Assembly (NCBI GenBank): GCA_023150945.1
Contig: JAKLJX010000014.1
Span: 62,001-126,000 of the forward strand
DNA: 64,000 nt
DNA from: a bacterium
GTDB lineage: Bacteria; Zhuqueibacterota; Zhuqueibacteria; Zhuqueibacterales; Zhuqueibacteraceae
Direction: 5' to 3'
The position numbers and the translations under genes were made by a program. The notes beneath the pieces were generated by a model. The model saw only the letters and a program-made list of their open reading frames with translations. It searched no databases and had not been told where the DNA came from. This document shows, piece after piece, positions 44,526 to 53,787 of this stretch. Numbering within the stretch: the first letter of the stretch is position 1; the number at the start of each line of letters is the position of its first letter.

Positions 44526-45512
44526 TCATTCGTTGATGATAAACTCTTCCGGATCGCGGGCCTTGCCATCCAGCCAGACTTCATAGTGCAAATGCGGGCC
44601 GGTGGCGCGCCCGGTTTCGCCGACCGTGCCGATCACGTCCCAGCGCTCGATCTTCTGACCGAGCTTGACATTGACTTTGGAGAGATGGCCGTAGAGGGTT
44701 TTCATGCCATAGCCGTGACTGATGATAACCACGCGACCGTAGCCGCGGCGGGGCACGTAGCGCGTTTTCACGAATTCCACCGTGCCCGAGGCCGGCGAGT
44801 AGATCGGCGTGCCGTGCGGCGCGGCGACGTCCAGGCCACGATGATGCCGGACGCGGCGGACAAAGGGATCGACCCGTTTGCCGAAAAAGTCCGTCACCCG
44901 GCCGTTGAAGATCGGCTTGATCGAGGGAATATGCTCGAGTTGCTTGCGGCGTTCTTCGAATTTTTCAAAAATGATCTGATGCGCTTCACGCGTGTCGCTC
45001 AATCGTGATTCCAAATGGTCAATCAACTCGGAGGGATTCAGGCTGTTGAGATCGACTTCGTCGCGCAAATCCGGCTCTTCGCCATAGAGATTCGCATCCG
45101 GCTCGCCTTTGCCGCCGGTGAGCCGCGGCAGAATATTGTCGTCTTCATCCACAAACGCGCCGCCTCTGCCGTTCAGCCAGGCCGTGCTGTCGTTTTCCGC
45201 CGGCGCCTGCATCGTCAATGCCAGCGAGCGGGTGGTGCCCAGCGTCTTGTCGTAGCGATGCGCCAGATCTTCGACGCGATTGTGCCATTCCGCAAAGCGT
45301 TCGATCAACCGGGCTTGGCGGCGTTCTTGCAGCCTGGCGTAGAGATTTTGAAAGACGAGTTTCGAGCCATACAGCAGGCTCGCCCCCAAAACCAGAAGGA
45401 CGAACACGCTGCCGGCGAGCAGGCTCGCGAACGTTGCCATGCTGAACTCAGCCTGTTTGTAGTCGCTCCCCCATGTGGAAAAGAGCACCAGACGGATTCT
45501 TTTCTTATCCAC
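44526..45512 (-). CDS. M23-family cell-wall endopeptidase
   Basis: 328 residues. One N-terminal TM segment (~28-50, LLAGSVFVLLVLGASLLYG) is followed by a coiled-coil/linker region (~55-190). The LytM/M23 domain (~200-325) has the zinc site HHRGLDVAAPHGTPI, the GHLSKV strand and GPHLHYEVW with the second zinc His pair (HxH). All active-site residues are present, so it is likely a catalytic D,D-endopeptidase rather than a degenerate EnvC-type activator. The start is GTG at 45512, with GGAG ~9 nt upstream. The Shine-Dalgarno and terminator frame a single-gene unit. Confidence 0.9.
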   Translation of the reverse strand: MDKKRIRLVLFSTWGSDYKQAEFSMATFASLLAGSVFVLLVLGASLLYGSKLVFQNLYARLQERRQARLIERFAEWHNRVEDLAHRYDKTLGTTRSLALTMQAPAENDSTAWLNGRGGAFVDEDDNILPRLTGGKGEPDANLYGEEPDLRDEVDLNSLNPSELIDHLESRLSDTREAHQIIFEKFEERRKQLEHIPSIKPIFNGRVTDFFGKRVDPFVRRVRHHRGLDVAAPHGTPIYSPASGTVEFVKTRYVPRRGYGRVVIISHGYGMKTLYGHLSKVNVKLGQKIERWDVIGTVGETGRATGPHLHYEVWLDGKARDPEEFIINE

Positions 45513-46011
45513 GGAGGTTCACTCCATTCACCATCATGCGTGAGGCTCTGATACAGGGGATCGTTCCTTTTCCGCGCCGCATCACCAGTTACCATGCCGT
45601 CCTGACTGAAAGCCGCGGCAGATTCATCCTTGTTCGATTGGGGCCAAGTTCCCGTCCACCACCGGAGTTCGCCGGTCCGCGCCGGGCGTTTCCTGCCGGA
45701 GGCGCAGACCTTTCCTGCAACTGTTATACACTATACCCGCGCTCGGCCGGAGTACGGAACCAGCGCAGGAAATTTGCTGTGGTCGCACCCGAATCGCTCT
45801 GTGAAATGAGCGCTGCCCTGCACAATTTCGGTGTTTGCTCCGGCGCTGCGGCCCGCGCCTCCGGCCCGCGGCGAACGGCGCGACGATGTTGCAGAATCGT
45901 CTTGAATATGGTTCTTACATCCGCGTTATTGTGAGGTATCTTGCCTTGCATGCCGGTGCGCAATCGACCGGTAAAGATGATCGACCAACGCAAACTGGTG
46001 TGGAGACTCGT
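45513..46011. other. Divergent intergenic region, M23 gene / Nudix gene
   Basis: About 500 nt with no supported gene. A TATAGT at ~45733 (minus) could be a -10 for the M23 gene, but the -35 is poor. Nothing else recognised. Confidence 0.35.
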
Positions 46012-46455
46012 GTGAAATTCTATTACTTGGGCTTGCGGCTGTTGTTGGCGCTGTTGCAGCGCGTCCTTTATGTCTTGACTGCCGGACAGTTGCCGCCGTT
46101 CGCCAGCGTGGCGGTGGTGGTGCGCGACGGCGGCAGAATCCTCATGATCGCGCGCCGCGATGGCAATGGCTACGGCTTGCCCGGTGGCCATCTCAAATTG
46201 CATGAAACCGCGGAAGAAGCGGCGCACCGCGAAGTCGAGGAGGAAACCGGCTTGCAGCTCGAAAGCGCGCGGGTAATCGGCACTCTCTCCGGGCGGCGGC
46301 CCGGCACGTGGGTGCGCACGGTGGACGTGGTGTACGAAGGCCGCGTGGCAAGCGGCACCCTGCGTTCTTCCCGCGAAGGCCGCTGTGAGTGGGTCGAGTT
46401 CGAGCGCGTTCGTGATCACCTCGCGTTTGATTATCACAAGATTCTCGAACCCTGA
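46012..46455 (+). CDS. Nudix hydrolase with N-terminal membrane-like segment
   Basis: 147 residues from GTG at 46012, with GGAG 6 nt upstream. A short hydrophobic N-terminus (FYYLGLRLLLALLQRVLYVL) precedes the Nudix domain (VAVVVRDGGRILMIAR, then a full box GGHLKLHETAEEAAHREVEE/ETGL). Probably a MutT/ADP-ribose-type pyrophosphohydrolase with unknown substrate. It converges with the adenylate kinase gene. Confidence 0.85.
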   Translation: MKFYYLGLRLLLALLQRVLYVLTAGQLPPFASVAVVVRDGGRILMIARRDGNGYGLPGGHLKLHETAEEAAHREVEEETGLQLESARVIGTLSGRRPGTWVRTVDVVYEGRVASGTLRSSREGRCEWVEFERVRDHLAFDYHKILEP

Positions 46456-46501
46456 CGGCGGTGCCGGTTCCGGCAAGCGCGTGCGGCGGCCGGCGGCGCG
46501 A

Positions 46502-47113
46502 TCAAGCACCGGCAGGGGCCAGTCGCCGGGCGAGAATGGTGCCAATCTCCGCCAGAATGCGCACCGGCGGATGGGACACTTCCACGCTGTCGATAAGATC
46601 GTTCGGGAAGACTGCCAGGGTGCGGTTCATTTCGCGCTCGAACACCACCAGCCGGCGGCGGATGATCGGCTCGCTGGCGTCGTCCTTGCGGTTCTCCAGC
46701 ACGGCGCGGCGATGCAACCGCGCCACCAGAATTTCCGAATCCGCGCAATGCAGCAGCACAATCGCCTTGACGCGCGCCACCGCCGGCAGGGTTTCCGCCT
46801 GATGCTGCGTGCGCGGAAAGCCATCCAAAACCAGAATGTCTTTCTGCGGTTTGAAAGTGCCGACGAGTGCAGCGTTCTGCATGTGCTGCGTCCACAGCTT
46901 GAAGACGATTTGATCGGGCACCAAATCGCCCTGGCGCATGTGCTCCATCACCTGTCCGCCAAGCTCGCTTTCAATATCCATGCGCCGGAACATTTCACCG
47001 GTGGAGAGATGATAGAAACCCGGCATCATGCCCAGCATTTTGCCCCAGGTGCCTTTGCCGGAGCCGGGCGGGCCGAAGAGCAGAACAGTATTGTAGAGAG
47101 GGGAGGTTTCCAT
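46502..47113 (-). CDS. adk: Adenylate kinase-type nucleotide kinase
   Basis: 203 residues with the adk P-loop LLFGPPGSGKGTWGK, STGEMFRR (NMP-binding), DGFPRTQHQAETL and RRRLVVFEREMNRTL (LID arginines). It is the short type without a zinc LID. Dedicated adk normally sits in the ribosomal-protein cluster; here it stands alone, so it may be a second adenylate or a UMP/CMP-like kinase. GAGG lies 7 nt before the ATG at 47113. Confidence 0.85.
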   Translation of the reverse strand: METSPLYNTVLLFGPPGSGKGTWGKMLGMMPGFYHLSTGEMFRRMDIESELGGQVMEHMRQGDLVPDQIVFKLWTQHMQNAALVGTFKPQKDILVLDGFPRTQHQAETLPAVARVKAIVLLHCADSEILVARLHRRAVLENRKDDASEPIIRRRLVVFEREMNRTLAVFPNDLIDSVEVSHPPVRILAEIGTILARRLAPAGA

Positions 47114-47260
47114 GGGCATCCTCGCGTTAGGTTGGAGATTCGCGGCCGCCATGGCGCCGCGCCCAAGCGGACCGGCCAGGTCTGCCTCTCGGGCAAACCC
47201 GCCGGCCCTGATTCGAGGATGCAATTAAGCAAAAAAGAGGAAAGATGCCATTGCGCGCGG

Positions 47261-48061
47261 TTATTTTTTCCAAAGCTCGCGCAGTGCCGCAGCCGCCTCC
47301 GGTTCACTGCGCCGGCCCAGCGCACGCACCGCTTCCCGGCGCACACGCTGATCATTCTCAGCCGCCAACACTTGGCGCAACGCCGACACGGCCTCGGGAG
47401 CGTCAACCTGGCCGTACAGACTCACGGCGACGGCGCGCATGGCCCAGTTCGAGTGTGACATCATCTTCTTGAGCTCCGGCAGCGCCTGTTGTTCATCCCG
47501 GCGCAGCAGGGATTGCAATGCCTGCGCCTGCACCAGTTCATCGGCGCTCAAGTAACGCCGGTAACGCGAATGGGCGGCATGGGGAGAGAAAGGCGCAGCG
47601 AGAAGCTCCGACTCCTCCAACCAAGCCAAGCTCTCCGGCAGCGGCGGCTCAGGCAACTCGGCAAGCCCGGCGAGATCGGGCGGGTCGGGCAAGTCGGGCA
47701 GCTCGATTTCGAAATCAAGCGGAAGATGGTGCAGCCCGGCCAGCGCGGCATCAATCTCGGGCAATTCGCCGAGGACGAACGGAGGATCGATTTCTTCCAA
47801 CATTTCAGGAAGCCGCATTTGCAGTTCCTCCAACCGCGGCGCCAGTTCCAACTGCAACCGCGCCTCCATTTCCGCCATCCGTTGCGGCATTTCTTCCGAG
47901 AAGCGCCGGGCCAGTCTCTCCTGCAACGCCGCTTCGATTTCCATTTGGCGCTGGTAGGCCCGCGTCTTGGCTTGGCTCGAGTCTTGCGCCCGCAGCGGCT
48001 CGGAGTGTCCGAGCATCACGGCCGCCATTCCCCACGCCAGCAAAGGGATGATTCGGCTCAT
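47261..48061 (-). CDS. Exported HEAT-repeat protein
   Basis: 266 residues. A signal peptide (to ~residue 25, SEPLRAQ) is followed by a long Glu-rich helix (~30-95, e.g. MPQRMAEMEARLQLELAPRL) and a proline-rich acidic linker (PDLPDPPDLAGLAELPEPPL). Two HEAT-like repeats close the C-terminus (NWAMRAVAVSLYGQVDAPEA, QRVRREAVRALGRRSEPEAA). It overlaps the upstream HEAT-repeat gene by ATGA and is the last gene of the second ECF operon. No enzymatic motif; likely a periplasmic scaffold or sensor. Confidence 0.82.
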   Translation of the reverse strand: MSRIIPLLAWGMAAVMLGHSEPLRAQDSSQAKTRAYQRQMEIEAALQERLARRFSEEMPQRMAEMEARLQLELAPRLEELQMRLPEMLEEIDPPFVLGELPEIDAALAGLHHLPLDFEIELPDLPDPPDLAGLAELPEPPLPESLAWLEESELLAAPFSPHAAHSRYRRYLSADELVQAQALQSLLRRDEQQALPELKKMMSHSNWAMRAVAVSLYGQVDAPEAVSALRQVLAAENDQRVRREAVRALGRRSEPEAAAALRELWKK

Positions 48062-49683
48062 TGCTTTTCTCCTCGAATGATCTTCAACAGCGCTTCTTTC
48101 GCTTTGGGCGAATCGATTTGGCCCAGGGCGCTCACCGCCGCGCTGCGAATGCGTTGATTCGATTCCTGCGTGGCGAGCTTGAAAAGCGCAGGCACTGCGT
48201 CTTCGGCATTGGTGTTGCCGAGCGCATGCACGGCCGCCAGCTTCGCTTCGGGAGTGCTGAGTTTGTCGATGAGTCCCGTCAGCGTGGCGGCGGCCTGGGC
48301 TTCGCCGGCATTGCCGATGGCGTAAATCGCGGCTTCTTGCAGCGTCACCTCGCTTTGCGTCGTGGCGATTTTAGCCAGCGCCTGCACGGCCGCTTCGCCG
48401 CCGGCATTGCCGAGGGCGTAGAGCGCCGCCTTGCGAGCTTTTTGCGAGCGCGCTCCGGCCACCAACGTTTGCAGCTTGTCTACGGCCTCCGGCGTCTCCA
48501 GGTTGCCAATCGCGTAGACCAGCGCCTCCGCAACCATGTCATCGGTCTCATTCATCGCAGCCGAGGAGAGAAAGGCCGTCGCCTCCGCCGCGCCGGTGTT
48601 GGCGATGGCATAGGCAGTGGCGCGCCGCAAACTCGAGGCGGTGCTTTTGGTGAAAATGTTCTGCAGCGATGGCAGGGCCTGCGGCGCATCGAGGTTGGCG
48701 ATGGCAGAGACCGCGGCTTCCTGCAGCTTGGGTTCCGTGCTCTGCAGCGCCGCCTTTTCCAGCGCCGGCAGCGCCGCCGCTTCACCGGTGTTGCCGAGAG
48801 AATAAAGCGCAGCTTTGCGAATTTCGAGGCCTTGGGCACCCTCCAGAATCTCGCTCAATGCACTCACCGCTGCGCGCGAAGACTGGTTGGCAATGGCATA
48901 CACGGCCGCTTTGGCAACCTCAGGGTCTTGCTCGTTTTTTGCCAGCCGGGTGAGAAACGGCACCGCGCCCGTCCACTCGCTGTTGCCGATCGCCGCCACC
49001 GCGCTTTTGCGCACGCTGACCTCAGGATCATTAGCCGCCAGTTGGCTCAGGGTCTCACCAGCTTCCGGCGTATCGAAGTTGCTGAAGGCATACACGATCT
49101 TGCGCCTGACCGTGGGACTCTTTTCCGCAGCCAGCAGGCCCTTCAACGTGTTGACGGTCTCCGGGTCGTCGCGCCGGCTGATGGCGATGATCGCCTGCAA
49201 GCGCAGATCTTCATCCGCATCCTCGCGCATGGCCTGCACTTCCGCCTGATAACCGGTTTTTCCAGCTTTGGCGAGCGCCGCGGCCAGCAAGATCATGTTG
49301 GCTTTGGCTTCGTCCACGTAACTGCTGCGCGGGTATTTTTTAATGAAGGCTTTGTAGGCCTGATAAACCTGCTCGGCGTCATCCCCGCGCTTTTCCCGGC
49401 TGTAGCACAACCAGAAAGTGGCTTCCGCTGCGAACCGGCTGCTGGCATATTTGCTGAGAAAATTTTCCAGTTGGCTGGCTGCTTCAGCCCAGCGTTGCTC
49501 ATAGACATAGTTCTGCGCCGCGCGATACGCCTGACTGGCAGCCTCCTGGGGATCTTCCTCCTGCGGCGCGAGCGTCCCCAGGAGCAGGTCCCACGGCGCC
49601 GGTGAGCGGCGCGGCTCCATCTCCGCCATCAGAGCAGGGGCGGCGCTCAGCAAAATGACAATTGGCAGCAATCTAATTTTCAT
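48058..49683 (-). CDS. Exported TPR/HEAT-repeat protein
   Basis: 541 residues. A signal peptide (to ~20) is followed by a TPR-like tol-pal region (~50-125, AASQAYRAAQNYVYEQRWAE, EATFWLCYSREKRGDDAEQV). Then a regular array of ~12 HEAT-like repeats of about 31 residues runs from ~155 to 535, each with A-x-x-A-I/L-G-N helix ends (e.g. KAAVYAIANQSSRAAVSALS, RKAALYALGNAGGEAAVQAL). This is an all-helical solenoid in the periplasm for protein binding. The start at 49683 has GAGGG ~8 nt upstream. It is coupled to the next HEAT gene (ATGA) and follows the anti-sigma gene. Confidence 0.86.
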   Translation of the reverse strand: MKIRLLPIVILLSAAPALMAEMEPRRSPAPWDLLLGTLAPQEEDPQEAASQAYRAAQNYVYEQRWAEAASQLENFLSKYASSRFAAEATFWLCYSREKRGDDAEQVYQAYKAFIKKYPRSSYVDEAKANMILLAAALAKAGKTGYQAEVQAMREDADEDLRLQAIIAISRRDDPETVNTLKGLLAAEKSPTVRRKIVYAFSNFDTPEAGETLSQLAANDPEVSVRKSAVAAIGNSEWTGAVPFLTRLAKNEQDPEVAKAAVYAIANQSSRAAVSALSEILEGAQGLEIRKAALYSLGNTGEAAALPALEKAALQSTEPKLQEAAVSAIANLDAPQALPSLQNIFTKSTASSLRRATAYAIANTGAAEATAFLSSAAMNETDDMVAEALVYAIGNLETPEAVDKLQTLVAGARSQKARKAALYALGNAGGEAAVQALAKIATTQSEVTLQEAAIYAIGNAGEAQAAATLTGLIDKLSTPEAKLAAVHALGNTNAEDAVPALFKLATQESNQRIRSAAVSALGQIDSPKAKEALLKIIRGEKQ

Positions 49684-49735
49684 ATGATGCCCTCGTTTTT
49701 TCGAAATCGTGCCGCAGTCTCTGTGGTTGCGGCCT

Positions 49736-50542
49736 CTACAGTGCGCGGCGGCCGGATTCACGCTTCGGCGTCATTGCCGGCGACTGCCGCGCCAGCTCTT
49801 CCAGATTGATCTTGAGCAGTAAACCCTCGCGATTGATCCCTTCGCGCACGAATTCAACCGCGGACAAGTCATGCTCGACTTCGAGATTGGCAATCTGCAG
49901 CAGCACAACTTCCAACTGCTCGAGCAGTTGCAGCAGCCGCCGGTCCGGCGTGGCGCGCAAATCAGCGCGCAACTCGCGGGTTTCGGCCAGTAGGGCGTGT
50001 GACACCTGCCGCTGGCGCTTGAGATCAGCGGCGCTGGCACTGGAAAAATCCTCGTTGACAACGCCGATCAACAGGATTTTCGAACGCTCCAGCAGCAAGC
50101 TGCTGCGCGCTTCTGCTTCGGTAACTGGCAGCGCAGGGGAGAGCGTGGGAGCCGTGGCCGTTACCGGCGCCTCTTCACTGCGCCAGAAATTCCGTCCGAT
50201 GAAAACGCCGACGAGAACCAGCGCGGCCGCAGCCGCGAATTGCAGGGCAGGCAACCAACGCGCCGGCCCAAGAGAAAACCGCCACTGCCTGCGCGGCTCC
50301 GGCTCTGGCTCGTGCGCCATGCGATCGCGCAAGCGATCCCAAAATCCTTCCCAAACGTGCGCCGGCAGTTCAGGGCGCTGCGGCGCGCCGAGTGTCTGCT
50401 TGATCTCCTGAAACGAGGCGAGCGTTGCCCGGCAGCTTGGGCAGGAGGCAAGATGGCGCGCCAGCTCTTGCTCTTGCCGGGCGGCAAGCCCGCCGTACAG
50501 CTTCTCGAGCAGCAGCGCTTCATATTTTTTGCAGGAAGTCAT
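49736..50542 (-). CDS. Anti-sigma factor with zinc-binding HC2-type domain
   Basis: 268 residues. The N-terminal anti-sigma domain has a zinc finger: HxxxCxxC (ARHLASCPSCRATL) with a further Cys at CKKYEA. One TM segment lies at ~103-123 (LQFAAAAALVLVGVFIGRNF). The rest is a periplasmic helical domain. It lies 160 nt after the ECF sigma gene, a gap that holds a dispersed palindromic element, so it may be less tightly coupled than usual. MTSCKK at 50542 is the chosen start (50548 also possible). Confidence 0.86.
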   Translation of the reverse strand: MTSCKKYEALLLEKLYGGLAARQEQELARHLASCPSCRATLASFQEIKQTLGAPQRPELPAHVWEGFWDRLRDRMAHEPEPEPRRQWRFSLGPARWLPALQFAAAAALVLVGVFIGRNFWRSEEAPVTATAPTLSPALPVTEAEARSSLLLERSKILLIGVVNEDFSSASAADLKRQRQVSHALLAETRELRADLRATPDRRLLQLLEQLEVVLLQIANLEVEHDLSAVEFVREGINREGLLLKINLEELARQSPAMTPKRESGRRAL

Positions 50543-50596
50543 GAGCATCGTCAAGTGTGCTGTTACTCTCATTGGTTTGGGTGGAACAGTTTACTC

Positions 50597-50708
50597 GTCA
50601 TCCCGCAGGGTCCCTGCAAAAGACTCGGCACTGCTCCACATTCTTCACAGCATCTTCGCAGAATGACAAGGGTAATGCACAATCTCTCCAAGACAACAGA
50701 CCACTAGC
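50597..50708 (-). repeat. Dispersed palindromic 3'-end element, copy B (after ECF sigma)
   Basis: Aligned by eye with copies A and C: it has the GGCAC...TTCACAGCATC..GAATGAC core and ends with the AACAGACCACTAGC block. Its CTAG on the minus strand supplies the TAG stop of the sigma factor (50704-50706). It separates sigma from anti-sigma. Confidence 0.65.
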
Positions 50709-51288
50709 TTATTCCCAAATCCGCACGATAAAACTCGAGTTGCTGCTGCAGCTTGCGCAGGGCGCGAAAAAGCTGGCTTTTCACCGCGCCTTCGGAAATT
50801 TGCAGAATCGCGCTGATTTGCTGCAGCGGCAAATCCTGATCGTGGCGCAGGATGAAAATCGTGCGCTGCTGCGGAGACAGGCGTTGCAGCGCGGCGCGCA
50901 GATGCTCACGCATCATGCCGGCGGCGGCCATCACCTCGGGATTCGCCTCCGGCGCCTCGGCGGGTTGAGCGGGATGTTTGTGATCGCCCTCGAAAGTATC
51001 CCGCAGTTCCATCTCCGCCACTGCCTTTTTGCGGCGACGATTGATGCAAATGTTCACCACGATGCGATAGAGCCACGAGCTCAATTGCGCCTCGCCGCGA
51101 AAATCGCGAATGCCGCGATATGCCTTGATGAAGGCCTCCTGTGCCACGTCCTCGGCGTCCTGCAGGTTGCCCGTCAAATCAAAGGCGAGCGCCATCACCC
51201 GCCGTTTGTGCGCCTCCACCAGCTCGCGAAATGCCGAAGATTCGCCCGACTGCAGTCGCCGAATCAATTGGGCTTCATCAGGAATCAT
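50704..51288 (-). CDS. ECF-type RNA polymerase sigma factor
   Basis: 194 residues. Sigma-2 is at ~20-85 (LAFDLTGNLQDAEDVAQEAF, then LSSWLYRIVVNICINR) and sigma-4 at ~125-180 (LSPQQRTIFILRHDQDLPLQ and ISAILQISEGAVKSQLFRAL). It leads a unit of zinc anti-sigma and two exported HEAT-repeat proteins. AAGG lies ~9 nt before the ATG at 51288. Its stop codon is the edge of a dispersed repeat, as for frr. Confidence 0.95.
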   Translation of the reverse strand: MIPDEAQLIRRLQSGESSAFRELVEAHKRRVMALAFDLTGNLQDAEDVAQEAFIKAYRGIRDFRGEAQLSSWLYRIVVNICINRRRKKAVAEMELRDTFEGDHKHPAQPAEAPEANPEVMAAAGMMREHLRAALQRLSPQQRTIFILRHDQDLPLQQISAILQISEGAVKSQLFRALRKLQQQLEFYRADLGIS

Positions 51289-51621
51289 GCATGAACCTTT
51301 TCCGCCGCTTGCGCGCCAACCGCTGCTGCCCAGCCCTCTGCTCTTGCCTGGCATTTCTTCAGACAGCAGGGCCGCAAAAATGGTTGACAGCCCGAAACAC
51401 GAATTTGCCGAAAGAGGAAAGAGAAGCAACGCAGCGCCGAGGCCGGCGCCACGTGTTGGTCGGCGGGTTGCCGGCGCGGCTGCGAAGAAACTCCGCCTTG
51501 TTGTTCCAGAGGAAGGTTGCGGAGTTTCACGCCGCGCGCCGGATACTGCCCCTGAGTTGCCAGAATGCGATCACAAACGGTCGCTGCCAGCCACTCGGGA
51601 GGCCTGCGGGCAAAGCAGCGA
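51289..51621. other. Intergenic region between sigma and hydrolase genes
   Basis: About 330 nt; no gene or clear signal recognised. It should contain the promoter of the sigma-factor operon. Confidence 0.35.
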
Positions 51622-52428
51622 CTATTGGATTTTGTGCAACCAGGTCTGCAGCACCGCAGTGAATTCTTCCGGTTTTTCCAGGCTGGGGAGATGACCGACG
51701 TCTTCCAGAAGATGCAATTCGGCGGAGGGAATCATCTGCGCCATGCGCTGCGCTTCCGCATAGGGAATGAGGGCATCCGCGGTGCCGGCGAGGATCAAAG
51801 TGGGAACGGAAATGCGGGGCAAAAGCTCGCTGCTGTCCGGCCGGCTCGCCATGCCGCGCTGTGCGCCGGCAATGCCGTTGACGGAAGTGGTTGCCATCAT
51901 CGCTTCCACCTCGCTGCGCAGTGCGGGCCGTGCCGCGAGCGCAGCCGGTGCCATCATGTTGGGCAGCATTTTCTCGACTGCCACGCGGCTGCTCTGTTCC
52001 TGTTCGGCGCGCTGTGCCATCGCTGCGCGATTGGCCCTGCCTTCCGCCGTATCAACCACCGCGCGCGTGCTCACCAGCACCAATCCTTTCACCAATTGCG
52101 GATAGTGCCGGTAGAACGCCAGCAGAATGTAGCCGCCCATGGAATGCCCGGCAATCACCGCCGGTCCGCATTGCAGGGATTCCAGCAACGCGGCAACATC
52201 GGCGGCCATGTCGGCCATCGAGTAGATGCCGGCCGGCGCTGCGCTTTCTCCGTGGCCGCGCAAATCGGGCGTGATCACGCGAAAACGCGCGTGCAGCCTC
52301 TCGGCCTGCGGCTGCCAGATCCTGCGGTTGAGCGGAAAGCCGTGCAGCAGAACTACCGGCAGGCCGTGGCCGCGATCATCATATGCCAGGGTCACACCAT
52401 TCTCCTTTGTTTGCGTGAGGGGGATCAC
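51622..52428 (-). CDS. Alpha/beta-hydrolase fold protein
   Basis: 268 residues. Canonical blocks: VVLLHGFPLNRRIW (oxyanion), PDLRGHGES, nucleophile GHSMGGY (~95-101), acid in AGTADALIP (~D210) and catalytic His in EDVGHLPSLE (~245). It resembles the pimeloyl/2-succinyl or 3-oxoadipate enol-lactonase class, but the substrate is unknown. It overlaps the ABC-2 permease gene by ATGA. Confidence 0.88.
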   Translation of the reverse strand: MIPLTQTKENGVTLAYDDRGHGLPVVLLHGFPLNRRIWQPQAERLHARFRVITPDLRGHGESAAPAGIYSMADMAADVAALLESLQCGPAVIAGHSMGGYILLAFYRHYPQLVKGLVLVSTRAVVDTAEGRANRAAMAQRAEQEQSSRVAVEKMLPNMMAPAALAARPALRSEVEAMMATTSVNGIAGAQRGMASRPDSSELLPRISVPTLILAGTADALIPYAEAQRMAQMIPSAELHLLEDVGHLPSLEKPEEFTAVLQTWLHKIQ

Positions 52429-53528
52429 TGCACACGTTTCTTGAACTTCAGGGCGCTGGCAGTGAGAATCAAAGCGCCGATGATGGAAAGCGGAATGATC
52501 TCATTCCACAGAAACTCCAGCGGCGTCGCCTTCAGAAAAATCTCGCGCAGCAGATTGACATAATAGCGCATGGGATTGAGATAGGTCGCCTGCTGCCACG
52601 CCGGCGGCATGTTGGCGATGGGTGTCAAAAAACCCGACATCAACAGCAGAAAGATCATGAAGAACCAGGATATGAACATGGCCTGCTGCTGCGTTTCCGC
52701 CAGCGTCGAAATGAACATGCCCAGCCCCAGGCTGGTCATGAAATAGATCAACGACACGCCGAGCAGCAGCGAATAACTGCCGGCCAGTTGCAGCTTGAAA
52801 TAGAGAAAGGCGGTGCCCAGCATTACGTTGATCTCGATGAAGCCGATGATCACAAACGGCATCACTTTGCCGATGATCAATTCTGCCGGCCGGATGGGTG
52901 TCACCATCAGTTGTTCGAGCGTACCGATTTCCTTCTCGCGCACCAAACCCATCGACGTCAGAAACATGGTCACCACGGTGACAAGCAGACCGATCAAGCC
53001 GGGGATCATGTAATGCTTGCTTTCGAGATTGAGATTGTACCACATGCGGGTTTCGGCGAGTACGGGCGCGCGGGCCACGGCCGTGAGGCGCGGCTCCGGT
53101 GTGAAGGAGGACAAGATGCCTTGCGCATACCCCAGAGCAATGCCGGCGGAGTTGCCGTCCAGGCCGTCGGCCATGATCTGCACCGCGGGCCGCAGGCCGC
53201 GATCGAGATCGCGAGCAAAGTGCGGCGGAATGGCAATGCCCATTTGCGCCTGCCAGTTGTCCAGCGCGTGGCGGATGCCCGCGGGATCGTCGACGTAGCC
53301 GACCAGTTCGAAGGAGGGATTGTTGGCGAAGCGCCGGCACAATTCGCGGCTGACGGTGCTGTGGTCGGCATCATACAGAATGATTTTGACGTTCTTGACG
53401 TCGACGGTGATGGCCGAGCCGATGATCAGCATCTGCACCAGCGGCGCCAGGAAGATGATGAACAGCATGGCGCGATCGCGAAAGATCTGGCGAAACTCTT
53501 TTTGAATCAGATAAAGAATGCGTTGCAT
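52425..53528 (-). CDS. ABC-2 type transporter permease (YbhS/YhhJ-like)
   Basis: 367 residues. An N-terminal TM helix (AMLFIIFLAPLVQMLIIGS) is followed by a large extracytoplasmic domain (~50-180) and five TM segments in the C-terminal half, ending LTASALKFKKRVQ. The block MGLVREKEIGTLEQLMVTPI plus RPAELIIGK is typical of ABC-2 permeases of the drug/efflux class. No ATPase gene is adjacent, so its ATP-binding partner must be encoded elsewhere. It is coupled to the hydrolase gene downstream. Confidence 0.88.
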   Translation of the reverse strand: MQRILYLIQKEFRQIFRDRAMLFIIFLAPLVQMLIIGSAITVDVKNVKIILYDADHSTVSRELCRRFANNPSFELVGYVDDPAGIRHALDNWQAQMGIAIPPHFARDLDRGLRPAVQIMADGLDGNSAGIALGYAQGILSSFTPEPRLTAVARAPVLAETRMWYNLNLESKHYMIPGLIGLLVTVVTMFLTSMGLVREKEIGTLEQLMVTPIRPAELIIGKVMPFVIIGFIEINVMLGTAFLYFKLQLAGSYSLLLGVSLIYFMTSLGLGMFISTLAETQQQAMFISWFFMIFLLLMSGFLTPIANMPPAWQQATYLNPMRYYVNLLREIFLKATPLEFLWNEIIPLSIIGALILTASALKFKKRVQ

Positions 53529-53787
53529 GGCAGTCTGATCTTGCGTTGTCTCCGGCCCGCGAGGCCGGGCGCGTTCTGGCGCAATTCTCGACGGCTTGTT
53601 GCCGTGGCGGGTGCCAGCTAGTTGCGTTGTGATGCCAGCGAGCAGAACAAGCGCCGGCGGAAATGCGAACCAAGGCGTATTCCCCAGCACAACGGCGAGA
53701 TGCTGTCTCTCGCGGCTGGACGGTCTTGCTCACGGCATCGGCGCCAAGATCGCGGCTGTCAAGGACAAAGTCAAGCCTGCAAACGGA

